Below are positions 16,505 to 23,701 of a stretch of 27,237 bases of DNA, piece by piece. Made by a program: the position numbers and the translations under genes. Under the pieces are notes generated by a model, which saw nothing but the letters and a program-made list of their open reading frames with translations, had not been told where the DNA came from and did not search any database. Every line of letters starts with the position of its first letter. The stretch's first letter is position 1. The stretch comes from Bacteroidales bacterium. GTDB taxonomy: Bacteria; Bacteroidota; Bacteroidia; Bacteroidales; UBA1715. The stretch lies in assembly GCA_016714605.1 (NCBI GenBank), contig JADKDL010000033.1:1-27237 (forward strand), written 5' to 3'.

Positions 16505-16805
16505 TGGAAATGCAAAATTTTAAATTTAACTTAGAAAGTCTTTTAGAAAATCATAGTAATAAGAAAGAACTTTTAATCTTATATGGTGAGCTTATCGACT
16601 TTATGATTAAAACAAATTGGCGTGGTGCATGCCATGAATCATGTGGTGTTCAATATGTCTTGCTTAATGAAATAGGTATTAGTTGCGATTGGAGACTCGG
16701 TGAAGTATTCTATAAAATCAGCAGATTCAAGGAAGATACATATGTTTTGACCATTCTTGGTTGTTGATTAATAATGAGATATTTGATACAAGTTATTTTC
16801 CATAA
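16504..16805 (+). CDS. Putative transglutaminase-like/cysteine-protease-fold protein, frameshifted near its end
   Basis: In the first frame the protein runs 87 residues to TGA at 16765-16767 and contains WRGACHESCGVQYVLLNE, then WRLGEV. I associate this pattern with small Bacteroidota proteins whose Cys-His-Asp arrangement recalls transglutaminase-like folds. The expected histidine motif is missing from the first frame. The neighbouring frame, however, reads FDHSWLLINNEIFDTSYFP from 16746 to a stop at 16803-16805. One extra T in the T4 run at 16745-16748 would join them and supply Cys, His (DHSW) and Asp (IFD). Even so the product looks short, so further decay is possible. TAATG coupling to the previous gene supports the start at 16504. 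The fold assignment is inference from motif order. Confidence 0.5.
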
Positions 16806-16900
16806 AATTTCAGCCTTTCAAAATTTCAAATATACTAGCTCAATTTGCATAAATATTTATATTCTAATTTTTAGGCAATAGCCTATTGAAATATGTCCGA

Positions 16901-16931
16901 CTCAGGCACAGCCCATAGCCATCAGGCTAAG
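16901..16931 (+). repeat. Left copy of the 31-bp inverted repeat flanking the IS4 relic
   Basis: Reads CTCAGGCACAGCC followed by CATAGCCATCAGGCTAAG. It matches the reverse complement of 18452-18482 at 28 of 31 positions. The three differences are contiguous: ACA here, TGT there, between GGC and GCC. Confidence 0.8.
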
Positions 16932-16960
16932 AAAAAGTGTAGTAATAATATGGGGCATAT

Positions 16961-18386
16961 GATTCAATCTGTGCTCATTTTAAATCTACATTCACACATA
17001 TATTAAGTGTTGAAATGCTTGATAAAATTGCTCGTTCTAGTAAAGTTTCTAAAACGTAAAAAGCAAGTTAACACCACTAGTATTCTTGAATATTATGTTT
17101 TACGCAGTGGAAAATGAATTTAAGAGTTTGAGTCGAATTGTGAGAAATGCACATATGGCACATTCTTTAAAAATTAGAGAACAGTCAATAGATGAGCGTT
17201 TTTCTCCATCAAGCGTTGCTTTTACCAAAGAATTAATTAAGGAAACATTATCATCTCAAGTTTTCTCTGACATTAATTCAACCGAGTTTCAGTTGTTCAA
17301 GAGAGTTAGAGTTAAGGATTCAACAACCTTTGAGATTCATGAATCCTTAGCCAATGTATTTGAAGGATTTGGGAAGGGAGGAGGCCCAAACTCAAAAGCA
17401 GGAGTCAGTATTCAATTCGAATATGATGTAAAAACGAACAAGGTTTTAGATATTGATTTGAAATCAGCTATTCAAAATGATTCCAACGACGCAATATCTA
17501 AGAAGATGACATTCAAAAGGGCGACTTAATCCTCCGAGATCTTGGATACTACTCAGATGGAATAATTGCTCACTATATTGAACGAGAAGCCTTTTTTATC
17601 AGTAAGTTGTATCACAATGTTTCTGTTCGAATGAATAAATCAGACGAGAAAAAAATTGATTTTCAAAAGATATATACCCAGATGATAAATCTAGGTCGAA
17701 CGCATAGTGATTTGCCAGTATTTATTGGAAAGAGAAGCGGCGCCCAGTTAGATTAATTTCAGTTTTGGTATCAGACGAAGTGTAACCAAAAACGTATGAG
17801 AGAAAGGGCGAAGCAAAATAAGTCTTTAGGATACGAAATTTCTGAAGAATATAAGATAAAGGGCTCGTTTTAACTTTATATATGCAATATCCCAGAGAAT
17901 GAATGTACATGGGGAAACTATCTGTAAACTTTATAGAATAAGGTGGCAAATTGAATTAGTTTTCAAAGTATGGAAATCAATTCTTCATATTGACCAAACC
18001 CACAAAATGAAGGAGATGGATTCATCACGATGCTCTATGTAAAACTCCTTTGGATATTAATCAACTGGCAGATAATCTGTGATTGCAGAAACCTATTTTA
18101 TAAAAACGGTGATGGATTGTTAAGCATATCTAAGAGCTTTCAAACACTGAAAGAAAGTAGTAAAACAATAATAAAAAGTATGATGAGTCAAACTGAAAAC
18201 ATACAGAAGATAATAGAAGAATTAGCTCATTCGCTGAGTCAAAACCATTGGACAGAAAAAAGAAAATCAAGATGTCATCTTGAAGAAATATTTGATATAA
18301 TATTTTGTGAATCAGTTAATTATTCCATATATTTAGCAAGCAAAATAAAAATAACGTTCATTGAATATGATAAAAGACAAAAATAA
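16961..18386 (+). pseudogene. IS4-family transposase, multiply frameshifted
   Basis: Pieces of one transposase appear in successive frames. An N-terminal piece near 16961-17050 reads HFKSTFTHILSVEMLDKIAR. A long piece at 17086-17529 carries the first catalytic Asp in VRVKDSTTFEIHESL, then GGGPNSKAGVSIQFEYD. A piece at about 17508-17756 begins GDLILRDLGYYSD, which fits the second catalytic Asp. A short PVRLISVLVSDEV piece follows near 17743. Then YRIRWQIELVFKVWK at 17932-17976 matches the IS4 signature Y-(2)-R-(3)-E-(6)-K exactly. The C-terminal piece at 18030-18386 starts MLYVKLLWILINWQI. At least four frame changes and several stops mean the gene is dead. Any start codon upstream of 16961 is not recognisable. 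Confidence 0.85.
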
Positions 18387-18389
18387 AAT

Positions 18390-18412
18390 CCCCGATTCGA
18401 AAGAAGTCGGGG
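18390..18412. terminator. Hairpin at the 3' end of the transposase relic
   Basis: CCCCGA and TCGGGG form a 6-bp GC-rich stem around an 11-base loop, 3 bases past the last transposase fragment. On the minus strand it is followed by an ATTTTATTTT tract, on the plus strand by an A-run. It may insulate the element from read-through; termination strength is uncertain. Confidence 0.35.
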
Positions 18413-18451
18413 TAAAAAAAAATATTTATGTTGATTATCAGTGTATTACGG

Positions 18452-18482
18452 CTTAGCCTGATGGCTATGGGCACAGCCTGAG
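18452..18482 (-). repeat. Right copy of the 31-bp inverted repeat flanking the IS4 relic
   Basis: Reverse-complement partner of 16901-16931. The remaining bases up to the next start at 18673 are AT-rich and hold the promoter region of the polyphosphate kinase; nothing else is recognised there. Confidence 0.8.
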
Positions 18483-18672
18483 CCGAACGGGGAGATCTGT
18501 TGCAACCACGGAGTGCTCAGCGAAACTGAACCAAAATTAGCGAAGTATCTTTACAATTCTTTTTGTTGAATTATTTAATCTTCAAAATATATTGAAAAGA
18601 TTGCAATTAAATTTTTTAAGTTTACTTTTATTTTAAGTTTCTTTTTTCTTTATTTCATTAAAACAAACAAGT

Positions 18673-19563
18673 ATGAGTAGTTCTAAAATTAATTCTAAGA
18701 AGTTTAAAGTAAAAGAAAATGAAAAAATATCGTTAAAAGATTTCGACCCTGGTTTTTGTGGCGAATTTGAAAATAAAAAGCAGGCTGAAAAACAATTGGA
18801 GCAAGATATTCAAGAACTTTCCGAATTGCAATATCAACTTTATGCAGAAAACAAACAATCACTACTAGTTGTGTTTCAAGCAATGGACGCGGCGGGCAAA
18901 GATGGGGCTATAAAACATGTATTTAGCGGTGTAAATCCTCAAGGATGTTCGGTGCATAGTTTCAAAAAACCTTCGGCAAACGAACTGGAACACGATTTTT
19001 TTTGGCGACATTACAAAGCTTTGCCCCAAAGAGGCGAAATTGGAATATTCAACAGGTCGCATTATGAAAATGTGCTCATCACAAAAGTGCATCCTGAGTT
19101 TATTTTAGGCGAAAACCTTCCTCATATTTCATCAGTTAATGATATTGATAAAGATTTTTGGACTGATAGATACAAGCAAATCAATAATTTCGAAAAAATA
19201 ATTTCGAAAAATGGCACAACCGTTATAAAGTTTTTTCTCCACCTGTCTAAGGAAGAACAAAAGCTTCGTTTCCTTGAAAGAATTGAAAATACAGATAAGA
19301 ACTGGAAATTCTCTGCTGCCGATATTGCCGAGCGAACTTATTGGGATTCGTATCAGAAAGTGTATGCCGAGGCTATAAGTAATACATCTACAGAATATGC
19401 TCCATGGTATATAATTCCTGCCGATAATAAATGGTTTAGTAGAGTTGCAATAGGTTCTATCGTTGTGGAAACGCTTAAAAATATGAACATAAAAATGCCG
19501 GTACTTTCTGAAAAAGAAACAGCTACTTTGGCCGATATCAAACTCAAACTTTTGAAAGATTAA
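18673..19563 (+). CDS. ppk2: Polyphosphate kinase 2 family protein (polyphosphate:nucleotide phosphotransferase)
   Basis: The 296-residue cytosolic enzyme of the single-domain PPK2 family moves phosphate between polyphosphate and nucleotides (AMP, ADP or GDP depending on class). Walker A is clear in QAMDAAGKDGAIKHVF (residues 69-84) and Walker B in GEIGIFNRSHYENVL (121-135). SFKKPSANELEHDFFWRHYKALP and the lid region (ENTDKNWKFSAADIAERTYW) are also typical. The ending APWYIIPADNKWFSRV is the usual PPK2 C-terminal segment. Class, and hence AMP or ADP preference, cannot be decided safely by eye. It lies next to an IS relic but its sequence looks intact and native. The next gene follows after 66 bases. 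Confidence 0.93.
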   Translation: MSSSKINSKKFKVKENEKISLKDFDPGFCGEFENKKQAEKQLEQDIQELSELQYQLYAENKQSLLVVFQAMDAAGKDGAIKHVFSGVNPQGCSVHSFKKPSANELEHDFFWRHYKALPQRGEIGIFNRSHYENVLITKVHPEFILGENLPHISSVNDIDKDFWTDRYKQINNFEKIISKNGTTVIKFFLHLSKEEQKLRFLERIENTDKNWKFSAADIAERTYWDSYQKVYAEAISNTSTEYAPWYIIPADNKWFSRVAIGSIVVETLKNMNIKMPVLSEKETATLADIKLKLLKD

Positions 19564-19629
19564 CAAAGTCAGTTTGCAATTGTTTGCATTCACTTAGGCC
19601 AGATTTTTTGTATTTAAGGATTTTATTAA

Positions 19630-20572
19630 ATGAAAAAGAAACAGAAAAACAAGAAGTTATACATCCTACTGGTCATTACAATCATTTTACTTTTAATTAC
19701 TTTCTGTTGTTGGTTTGGTTATATTTCTCTTAGAGTAAATAAACCAATTGTTTCGAATAATTTGATAATTGAAGGATGGATTCCTGGGTGTGCTGTTGAA
19801 AGTAAGCAGGTCAAAAATATTATATCGCATCATAATAATGTCTATTTTTCAGGAATTGCCGCAAGTTTTCAAGAAGATATCTTTACCAGCCCTATGCAAT
19901 ACGGCAGATGTGACAAAGGACTGGTAAGCAATGGTGCTCTGTATCTTTTTTGCCCACTTTTTTGTGTCATTGGCTGATACGGTATTGTTTCAGAAGTTTA
20001 GTTCAAAAAAAACTAATCGTTATACTATTGAAGGAAAATTCTCAAAAGTAAATTTGAAATTTCTAAACATATATTATGGTAACGATTTATATTTCAATGA
20101 TCAGGATAGGAATCTTTTTATTGATTCATTGAAGATTGGAAGTTTTGTACTTTGTAAAAAGAGCATTTTGTCTTTGTTTCCAGATCATGCTTTAGATCAA
20201 TGTCGCAGAAATTATCCATTCCGATCAAACGGTGCGTATCTGCAAGCATATTTAAAATCGTTGGGCTATCTAAATAAGGGCACTGTTGTAGATACAATGT
20301 ATTGTGGTCGCAATCAGACACTGTACATGGCAAAACATATCACCCAACATGTTGTGAAAGAGGATACAAAATACAATATATTAAGTTACTTTCTCCATTC
20401 AAGACGTACAAAAATTACATACTCCAGATTTATTTCGACCGACAATCTAGGTATTTATGCCCTCGGAGATATTTCAAAACCATTTGAAACTTGGCATAAA
20501 ACCAAAGAAACCATACGTTTTGTAATAGATGAATGGTTTTCAATATTTATTGGCTTTTTCTACATGGCTTAA
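19630..20572 (+). CDS. YdcF/ElyC-like (DUF218) membrane-anchored protein with an embedded carbohydrate-binding-like segment, frameshifted
   Basis: A basic N terminus and one membrane helix (about residues 11-32) precede NNLIIEGWIP, the start of a DUF218-type domain. The first frame stops at 19975-19977. The second frame continues with FAHFFVSLADTVLFQKF. Removing one T from the T6 run at 19946-19951 joins them as YLFAHFFVSLADTV. A central stretch, NDLYFNDQDRNLFIDSLKI, recalls calcium-dependent xylan-binding modules (ND then DRNLYVD). The C-terminal part (HSRRTKITYSRF, WHKTKETIRFVIDEWFS) matches the end of Bacteroidota YdcF-like proteins. Related proteins act in envelope polysaccharide metabolism, but the function here is unknown. 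The gene runs in the same direction as ppk2 and the two genes after it. Confidence 0.6.
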
Positions 20573-20668
20573 GATAGAAATAATAGAATAACGGAAGAAG
20601 TGTTTAAGCACACAAGTAAGAATATTACAATTCCTTTCCCTTTTCATATAACGCTTTCCTTATAGCGA

Positions 20669-20902
20669 TTGCCGATTTTTGTTATTCCCATATTGGGATA
20701 CATAATATTGATGTTTATCCTAATAGATACTTATTATAGAAACACTAAATATAAAGCAATGAATGACAAGAAAAAAAAGGTTCCCGCAGAAGTGCCTATC
20801 CAATATCCTAAAGAAGTACCGGCAGAAGTTCCAGTACCTTTACCCGAAGTAACACCCATAGTTATTCCAAAAGCAAAATCTAATACTAAAACAAGTAATT
20901 AA
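20669..20902 (+). CDS. Small single-pass membrane protein with a Pro-Glu-Val-rich tail
   Basis: The frame is bounded upstream by TAG at 20663-20665. It can start at TTG 20669 (77 residues) or ATG 20711 (63 residues). Only the longer form keeps the whole hydrophobic segment FVIPILGYIILMFILIDTYY. A basic stretch (NDKKKK) and a Pro/Glu/Val-rich tail follow (VPAEVPIQYPKEVPAEVPVP), with VPAEVP occurring twice. Such tails often span or contact the periplasm. I do not recognise a family. The gene lies 13 bases before the next one and probably shares its transcript. Confidence 0.5.
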   Translation: MPIFVIPILGYIILMFILIDTYYRNTKYKAMNDKKKKVPAEVPIQYPKEVPAEVPVPLPEVTPIVIPKAKSNTKTSN

Positions 20903-20915
20903 ACAAAATCTAATC

Positions 20916-21500
20916 ATGAGAAATTTTTTATTGACTATATTGGTTTTACTATCCATTACGTCAGTAGCACAAGATGAAAGCAAGTTCAATTTCGGTGTAA
21001 AAGTAATGCTCGGTGGCAGATACGATAATGTTCGTATGTGTGTGGCGTCAAAAGCCGGAGTGCCGGGTGGAATGGTTGCAGATGTTATGTTATTGGTTAG
21101 ATATCAGTTACAAGACAATCTGCATCTTACCTTAGAAGTTCCGGTTATGAGACCCATACTTTTTGCAGCAGCTTTTAAAATGCTTCAGTTTGAACCTCAA
21201 ATCACTCTCGATTATTCAAAAGAACTTAATAATGGCGATTTCATTGTTGCGGGTTTGGGACTTGGTACGAGTTTTCATTATGGGCCAGATTATCTGTCTG
21301 ATCAAAAAAATAGAAATCAATCATTTTTTGCTATAGGACCAGAATTTAGTGCATTGGTAGCATACCGATTCTCGAACGATGAAGGTACTCCGAGAATTAT
21401 AGGATTGAGACCTTTCTATATACCACTATTTTCAAAAGAACCCGGATACGAAAAGGGTACTGTTTTGGGTGGGGTAGTAGATTTTGGATATTATTTCTAA
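20916..21500 (+). CDS. Predicted outer-membrane beta-barrel protein of unknown function
   Basis: A signal peptide (MRNFLLTILVLLSITSVAQ) precedes 175 residues with alternating hydrophobic and polar stretches (MLLVRYQLQDNLHLTLEVPV, FIVAGLGLGTSFHYG, FFAIGPEFSALVAYRF). The chain ends GGVVDFGYYF; a C-terminal aromatic residue is typical of outer-membrane barrels. At 194 residues it fits a small eight-strand barrel. No specific family is recognised, and a lipoprotein is excluded because there is no lipobox Cys. It is the last gene of the run from ppk2 and is followed by a terminator-like hairpin. Confidence 0.7.
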   Translation: MRNFLLTILVLLSITSVAQDESKFNFGVKVMLGGRYDNVRMCVASKAGVPGGMVADVMLLVRYQLQDNLHLTLEVPVMRPILFAAAFKMLQFEPQITLDYSKELNNGDFIVAGLGLGTSFHYGPDYLSDQKNRNQSFFAIGPEFSALVAYRFSNDEGTPRIIGLRPFYIPLFSKEPGYEKGTVLGGVVDFGYYF

Positions 21501-21517
21501 ACGCAATATCATCAATA

Positions 21518-21562
21518 CCTTTCATACATAATCTTTTTCAATAATAGATTTTGTATGGAAGG
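21518..21562 (+). terminator. Long hairpin after the outer-membrane protein gene
   Basis: CCTTTCATACATAATC (21518-21533) pairs with GATTTTGTATGGAAGG (21547-21562), a 16-bp stem with one mismatch and one T-G pair and a 13-base loop. It lies 18 bases past the stop and is followed by TTCTGTTTT, a moderate T-rich tract. Confidence 0.65.
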
Positions 21563-21653
21563 TTCTGTTTTACAATTTTCAGAGATTCCTTAATGCTCCA
21601 ATGAATACTACAACAAAAAGATTTTATCTCCTCTCTTAATTACCAATTACTAC

Positions 21654-21684
21654 TTGTTTTTTACTAATATTACAAATAGATTTG
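21654..21684 (+). promoter_or_regulatory. Bacteroidota-type promoter overlapping a palindrome, upstream of the 21794 gene
   Basis: TTG at 21654-21656 and TAGATTTG at 21677-21684 fit the Bacteroidota -33/-7 pattern with a 20-base spacer. The -7 box overlaps the palindrome ACAAAT-AG-ATTTGT (21673-21686), a possible operator. The next gene starts about 100 bases downstream. Confidence 0.4.
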
Positions 21685-21793
21685 TAAAAATAAAACAATA
21701 TGATTACAAGAAATTAATCTCGGTTATGTAAAAAGTTTCTACGTTTTACATAACTGTTCGCCTGTTATTGTAATTTTTATTAATATAATCTAT

Positions 21794-22267
21794 ATGGATA
21801 TACTTATTTTTATTTTAGGTTTTCTTTTTCTGTTTGGATTAGTAATTTACTTCAGTATTATATTTCGGTGGAGAGAAAATAAAAAACAATCGTCCGAAAT
21901 TGAAACAATAAACATGAAATTTTTTGACAACTTGGAAGTTAGCACTAGTCGATTTGGAAAATATAAAATTATTATAGGTTTTGCAACAAAAGCAAAACTC
22001 TTCTATAATGAAAAATTGATTATTATTGTGGCTAAAAAAAATAGTTTTTCTTTAGTTCAATCTGAATTACCAATTAAATTTGACAAAGAAAACAATATTA
22101 TTCCTGAAAAGATAAAAATGAATGAATGGAATTCAATTATAATTGAGACACAAAATTATAGCACAAGTGTAGGACTTTCAAGAGTAGAATGCTTAATTGA
22201 AACCCAGAATAAAGAACAAAAACTTGAATTATATAATCAATTGAAAAACTGGTGTCGCTATTCATAA
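21794..22267 (+). CDS. Membrane-anchored protein of unknown function
   Basis: The 157-residue protein has one N-terminal hydrophobic helix (about residues 3-24) followed by RWRENKK, which suggests an N-out anchor with a cytosolic domain. The remainder is a mixed alpha/beta sequence (YKIIIGFATKAKLFYNEKLI; MNEWNSIIIETQ) ending in a helix with Trp and Cys (LYNQLKNWCRYS). I recognise no motif. It stands alone between a promoter-like site and the BON-domain gene. Confidence 0.6.
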   Translation: MDILIFILGFLFLFGLVIYFSIIFRWRENKKQSSEIETINMKFFDNLEVSTSRFGKYKIIIGFATKAKLFYNEKLIIIVAKKNSFSLVQSELPIKFDKENNIIPEKIKMNEWNSIIIETQNYSTSVGLSRVECLIETQNKEQKLELYNQLKNWCRYS

Positions 22268-22409
22268 CTCTAGACGCCTTCCAACTTCCCTAATATCAAA
22301 CCTTCACAAGATTGTGAATAATGCAACTATTAAAATTAATTATATAAGTATTAATACATTAATAGGCTTCACCTTTATACTGTTGCAATAATTTGAATTT
22401 GCAATGTAA

Positions 22410-23090
22410 TTGAGAAATGAAAATAATGCAGAATTACAAAGAGATGTACAGAATGCAATCAAATGGGAACCGCTCTTAAATGCAGCAGAGATAGGTGTTA
22501 CTGCCAAAGATGGTGTAGTTTCATTAACTGGTGTAGTTGACAGTTACGCTAAAAAAATGGAAGCCGAAAATGCAGCCAAAAAAGTAATTGGAGTCAAAGC
22601 TTTGGTAGAAAAAATTGATGTGATAATTCCAAATGCATGGACAAAAACAGACGAAGAGATAGCTATCCAAATCTTGTCAGCTCTCAAATCTAACTGGCGA
22701 GTGCCAAATGAAAAAATAACCGTAAAGGTAGAAGAGGGGTGGGTTACCTTAGAAGGCGAATTACCTTGGAACAGTCAAAAAGAAGCTGCCAAAGATGCGG
22801 TGAGTTACCTCGTTGGAGTAAAGGGCGTAATCAACAACATCAAAATAATATCTGAAGTTAAAAATGCCATTGAACAAAAAGACGTAGAAGAAGCTATAAA
22901 CAGAAGTTGGTCTGTAGATACTCATGATATTAAAGTACAAGTATCAGGTACCACAGTTACACTTACCGGAATAGTAAATTCGTGGTATCAAAAAGAAGAA
23001 GCCGGACGAATTGCATGGAATACACCCGGTATTTGGCATGTTAAAAATGAAATAGAAATAGACTATGATCGCATATTTGCTAATATTTAA
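22410..23090 (+). CDS. Protein with three BON domains (OsmY-like architecture)
   Basis: Three tandem BON domains are visible: about residues 7-73 (VQNAIKWEPLLNAAEIGV, GVVSLTGVVDSYAKKMEAE), 80-148 (ILSALKSNWRVPNEKITVKV, GWVTLEGELPWNSQKEAA) and 155-221 (INRSWSVDTHDIKVQVSG, VTLTGIVNSWYQKEEA). The gVVxLtGxVdsxxxkxxAe signature recurs in each. BON domains bind membranes or phospholipids; such three-domain proteins are commonly linked to envelope or osmotic stress. No signal peptide is seen, so a cytosolic form is likely. The first available start is TTG at 22410, just after an in-frame TAA, and no in-frame ATG occurs before residue 50. A TTG start or loss of an ATG are the options. A terminator follows. 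Confidence 0.9.
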   Translation: MRNENNAELQRDVQNAIKWEPLLNAAEIGVTAKDGVVSLTGVVDSYAKKMEAENAAKKVIGVKALVEKIDVIIPNAWTKTDEEIAIQILSALKSNWRVPNEKITVKVEEGWVTLEGELPWNSQKEAAKDAVSYLVGVKGVINNIKIISEVKNAIEQKDVEEAINRSWSVDTHDIKVQVSGTTVTLTGIVNSWYQKEEAGRIAWNTPGIWHVKNEIEIDYDRIFANI

Positions 23091-23101
23091 TCATATTTTC
23101 T

Positions 23102-23133
23102 AAAAGGAGAAAGCGTAATGACTTTCTCCTTTT
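23102..23133. terminator. Bidirectional terminator between the BON gene and the convergent small gene
   Basis: AAAAGGAGAAAG (23102-23113) pairs with CTTTCTCCTTTT (23122-23133) around an 8-base loop. T-rich sequence follows on the plus strand, and the stem's own T4 ends it on the minus strand, so both convergent genes can use it. Confidence 0.85.
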
Positions 23134-23172
23134 TCACATTTCCGATTTTGAAATTATGTTCGTTTGCTCTGT

Positions 23173-23379
23173 TTATTTTTTCGCCTCAATAAGCTTTTTA
23201 TTTAGTTCGTCCCAAATTTTACAAGCCTTGTAGGTTGCCTCTGCATAAAAAGGAATATCCTCGTACGATTTTGGTAATCTGTCCTCAATTAAATCATGTA
23301 GTTCGCTGGCTTTTTGCGATAATTCAAAACGAGCTTTACTCACTTCTTTCTCTAACTTCTTTATTTCTTCTTCTGTCAT
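23173..23379 (-). CDS. Rop-like small protein, CCE_0567 (DUF683) family
   Basis: The 68-residue, mostly helical protein starts MTEEEIKKLEKEV and contains SQKASELHDLIEDRLPxxYEDIP and a C-terminal helix (TYKACKIWDELNKKL). The ELHDLxEDRLP signature is characteristic of the CCE_0567/DUF683 Rop-like family, small two-helix proteins described as metalloproteins and often encoded near nitrogenase genes. No nif genes occur in this window. An upstream ATG at 23415 would add 12 basic residues, but the start at 23379 fits the family's usual N terminus better. It is monocistronic and convergent with the BON gene. Confidence 0.7.
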   Translation of the reverse strand: MTEEEIKKLEKEVSKARFELSQKASELHDLIEDRLPKSYEDIPFYAEATYKACKIWDELNKKLIEAKK

Positions 23380-23581
23380 AATTTTTTGATTTTTTTTCGA
23401 TAAAACGAATTTCATGCCAATAAGTACGACTCCTAAAGTTGAATACTACTATCCATACTTAAAATATTGAAATTAAATTATATAATCAGGTTAATAGCTT
23501 CTGTACAAAATACTCAACCGGTAGAAGTTTACTACATATATGTATCAGAAACAGTATATAAATACATGAAAGTATTTTTCC

Positions 23582-23686
23582 AAGAAAGAAAATCACTCCT
23601 GCTTTTAGGAATATTACACCTGCCGAATAGATAATCGTTCCTGCATTTAGGAATGTTTCTCCTGCAAAATAAAATCTCGCTCCTGC
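23582..23686 (-). repeat. Five 21-bp repeats directly downstream of rodA
   Basis: Read on the minus strand, five units of exactly 21 bases each begin GCAGGA or GCAGGT, with an inner TTCCTAAA or related block. They would encode AGARFYF, AGETFLN, AGTIIYS, AGVIFLK and AGVIFFL. The frame is in register with rodA beyond its TAA and stays open for about 71 codons to a TGA at 23486-23488. There is no start codon of its own at the array edge. The rest of the gap (23416-23581) shows nothing else. Confidence 0.8.
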
Positions 23687-23701
23687 AACACCTAAACCAC
23701 C

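Larger units (their letters stand above)
16901..18482. mobile_element. Decayed IS4-family insertion sequence bounded by 31-bp inverted repeats
   Basis: A broken IS4-type transposase lies between two 31-bp inverted sequences, 16901-16931 and 18452-18482 (CTCAGGC, three differing bases, then GCCCATAGCCATCAGGCTAAG on the left; reverse complement on the right). About 1.58 kb total is a normal IS length. The repeats could be the true ends or parts of a dispersed repeat that happens to flank the element; they are longer than usual IS4 ends. I could not identify a target-site duplication outside them. Confidence 0.55.

Noticed and set aside
19132..19593. Minus-strand open frame of 153 residues opposite the polyphosphate kinase gene
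   Set aside because: Antisense shadow; the plus-strand gene has unambiguous Walker motifs.
20302..20487. Short plus-strand open frame inside the YdcF-like gene
   Set aside because: It lies in another frame within the conserved C-terminal domain and resembles no protein.
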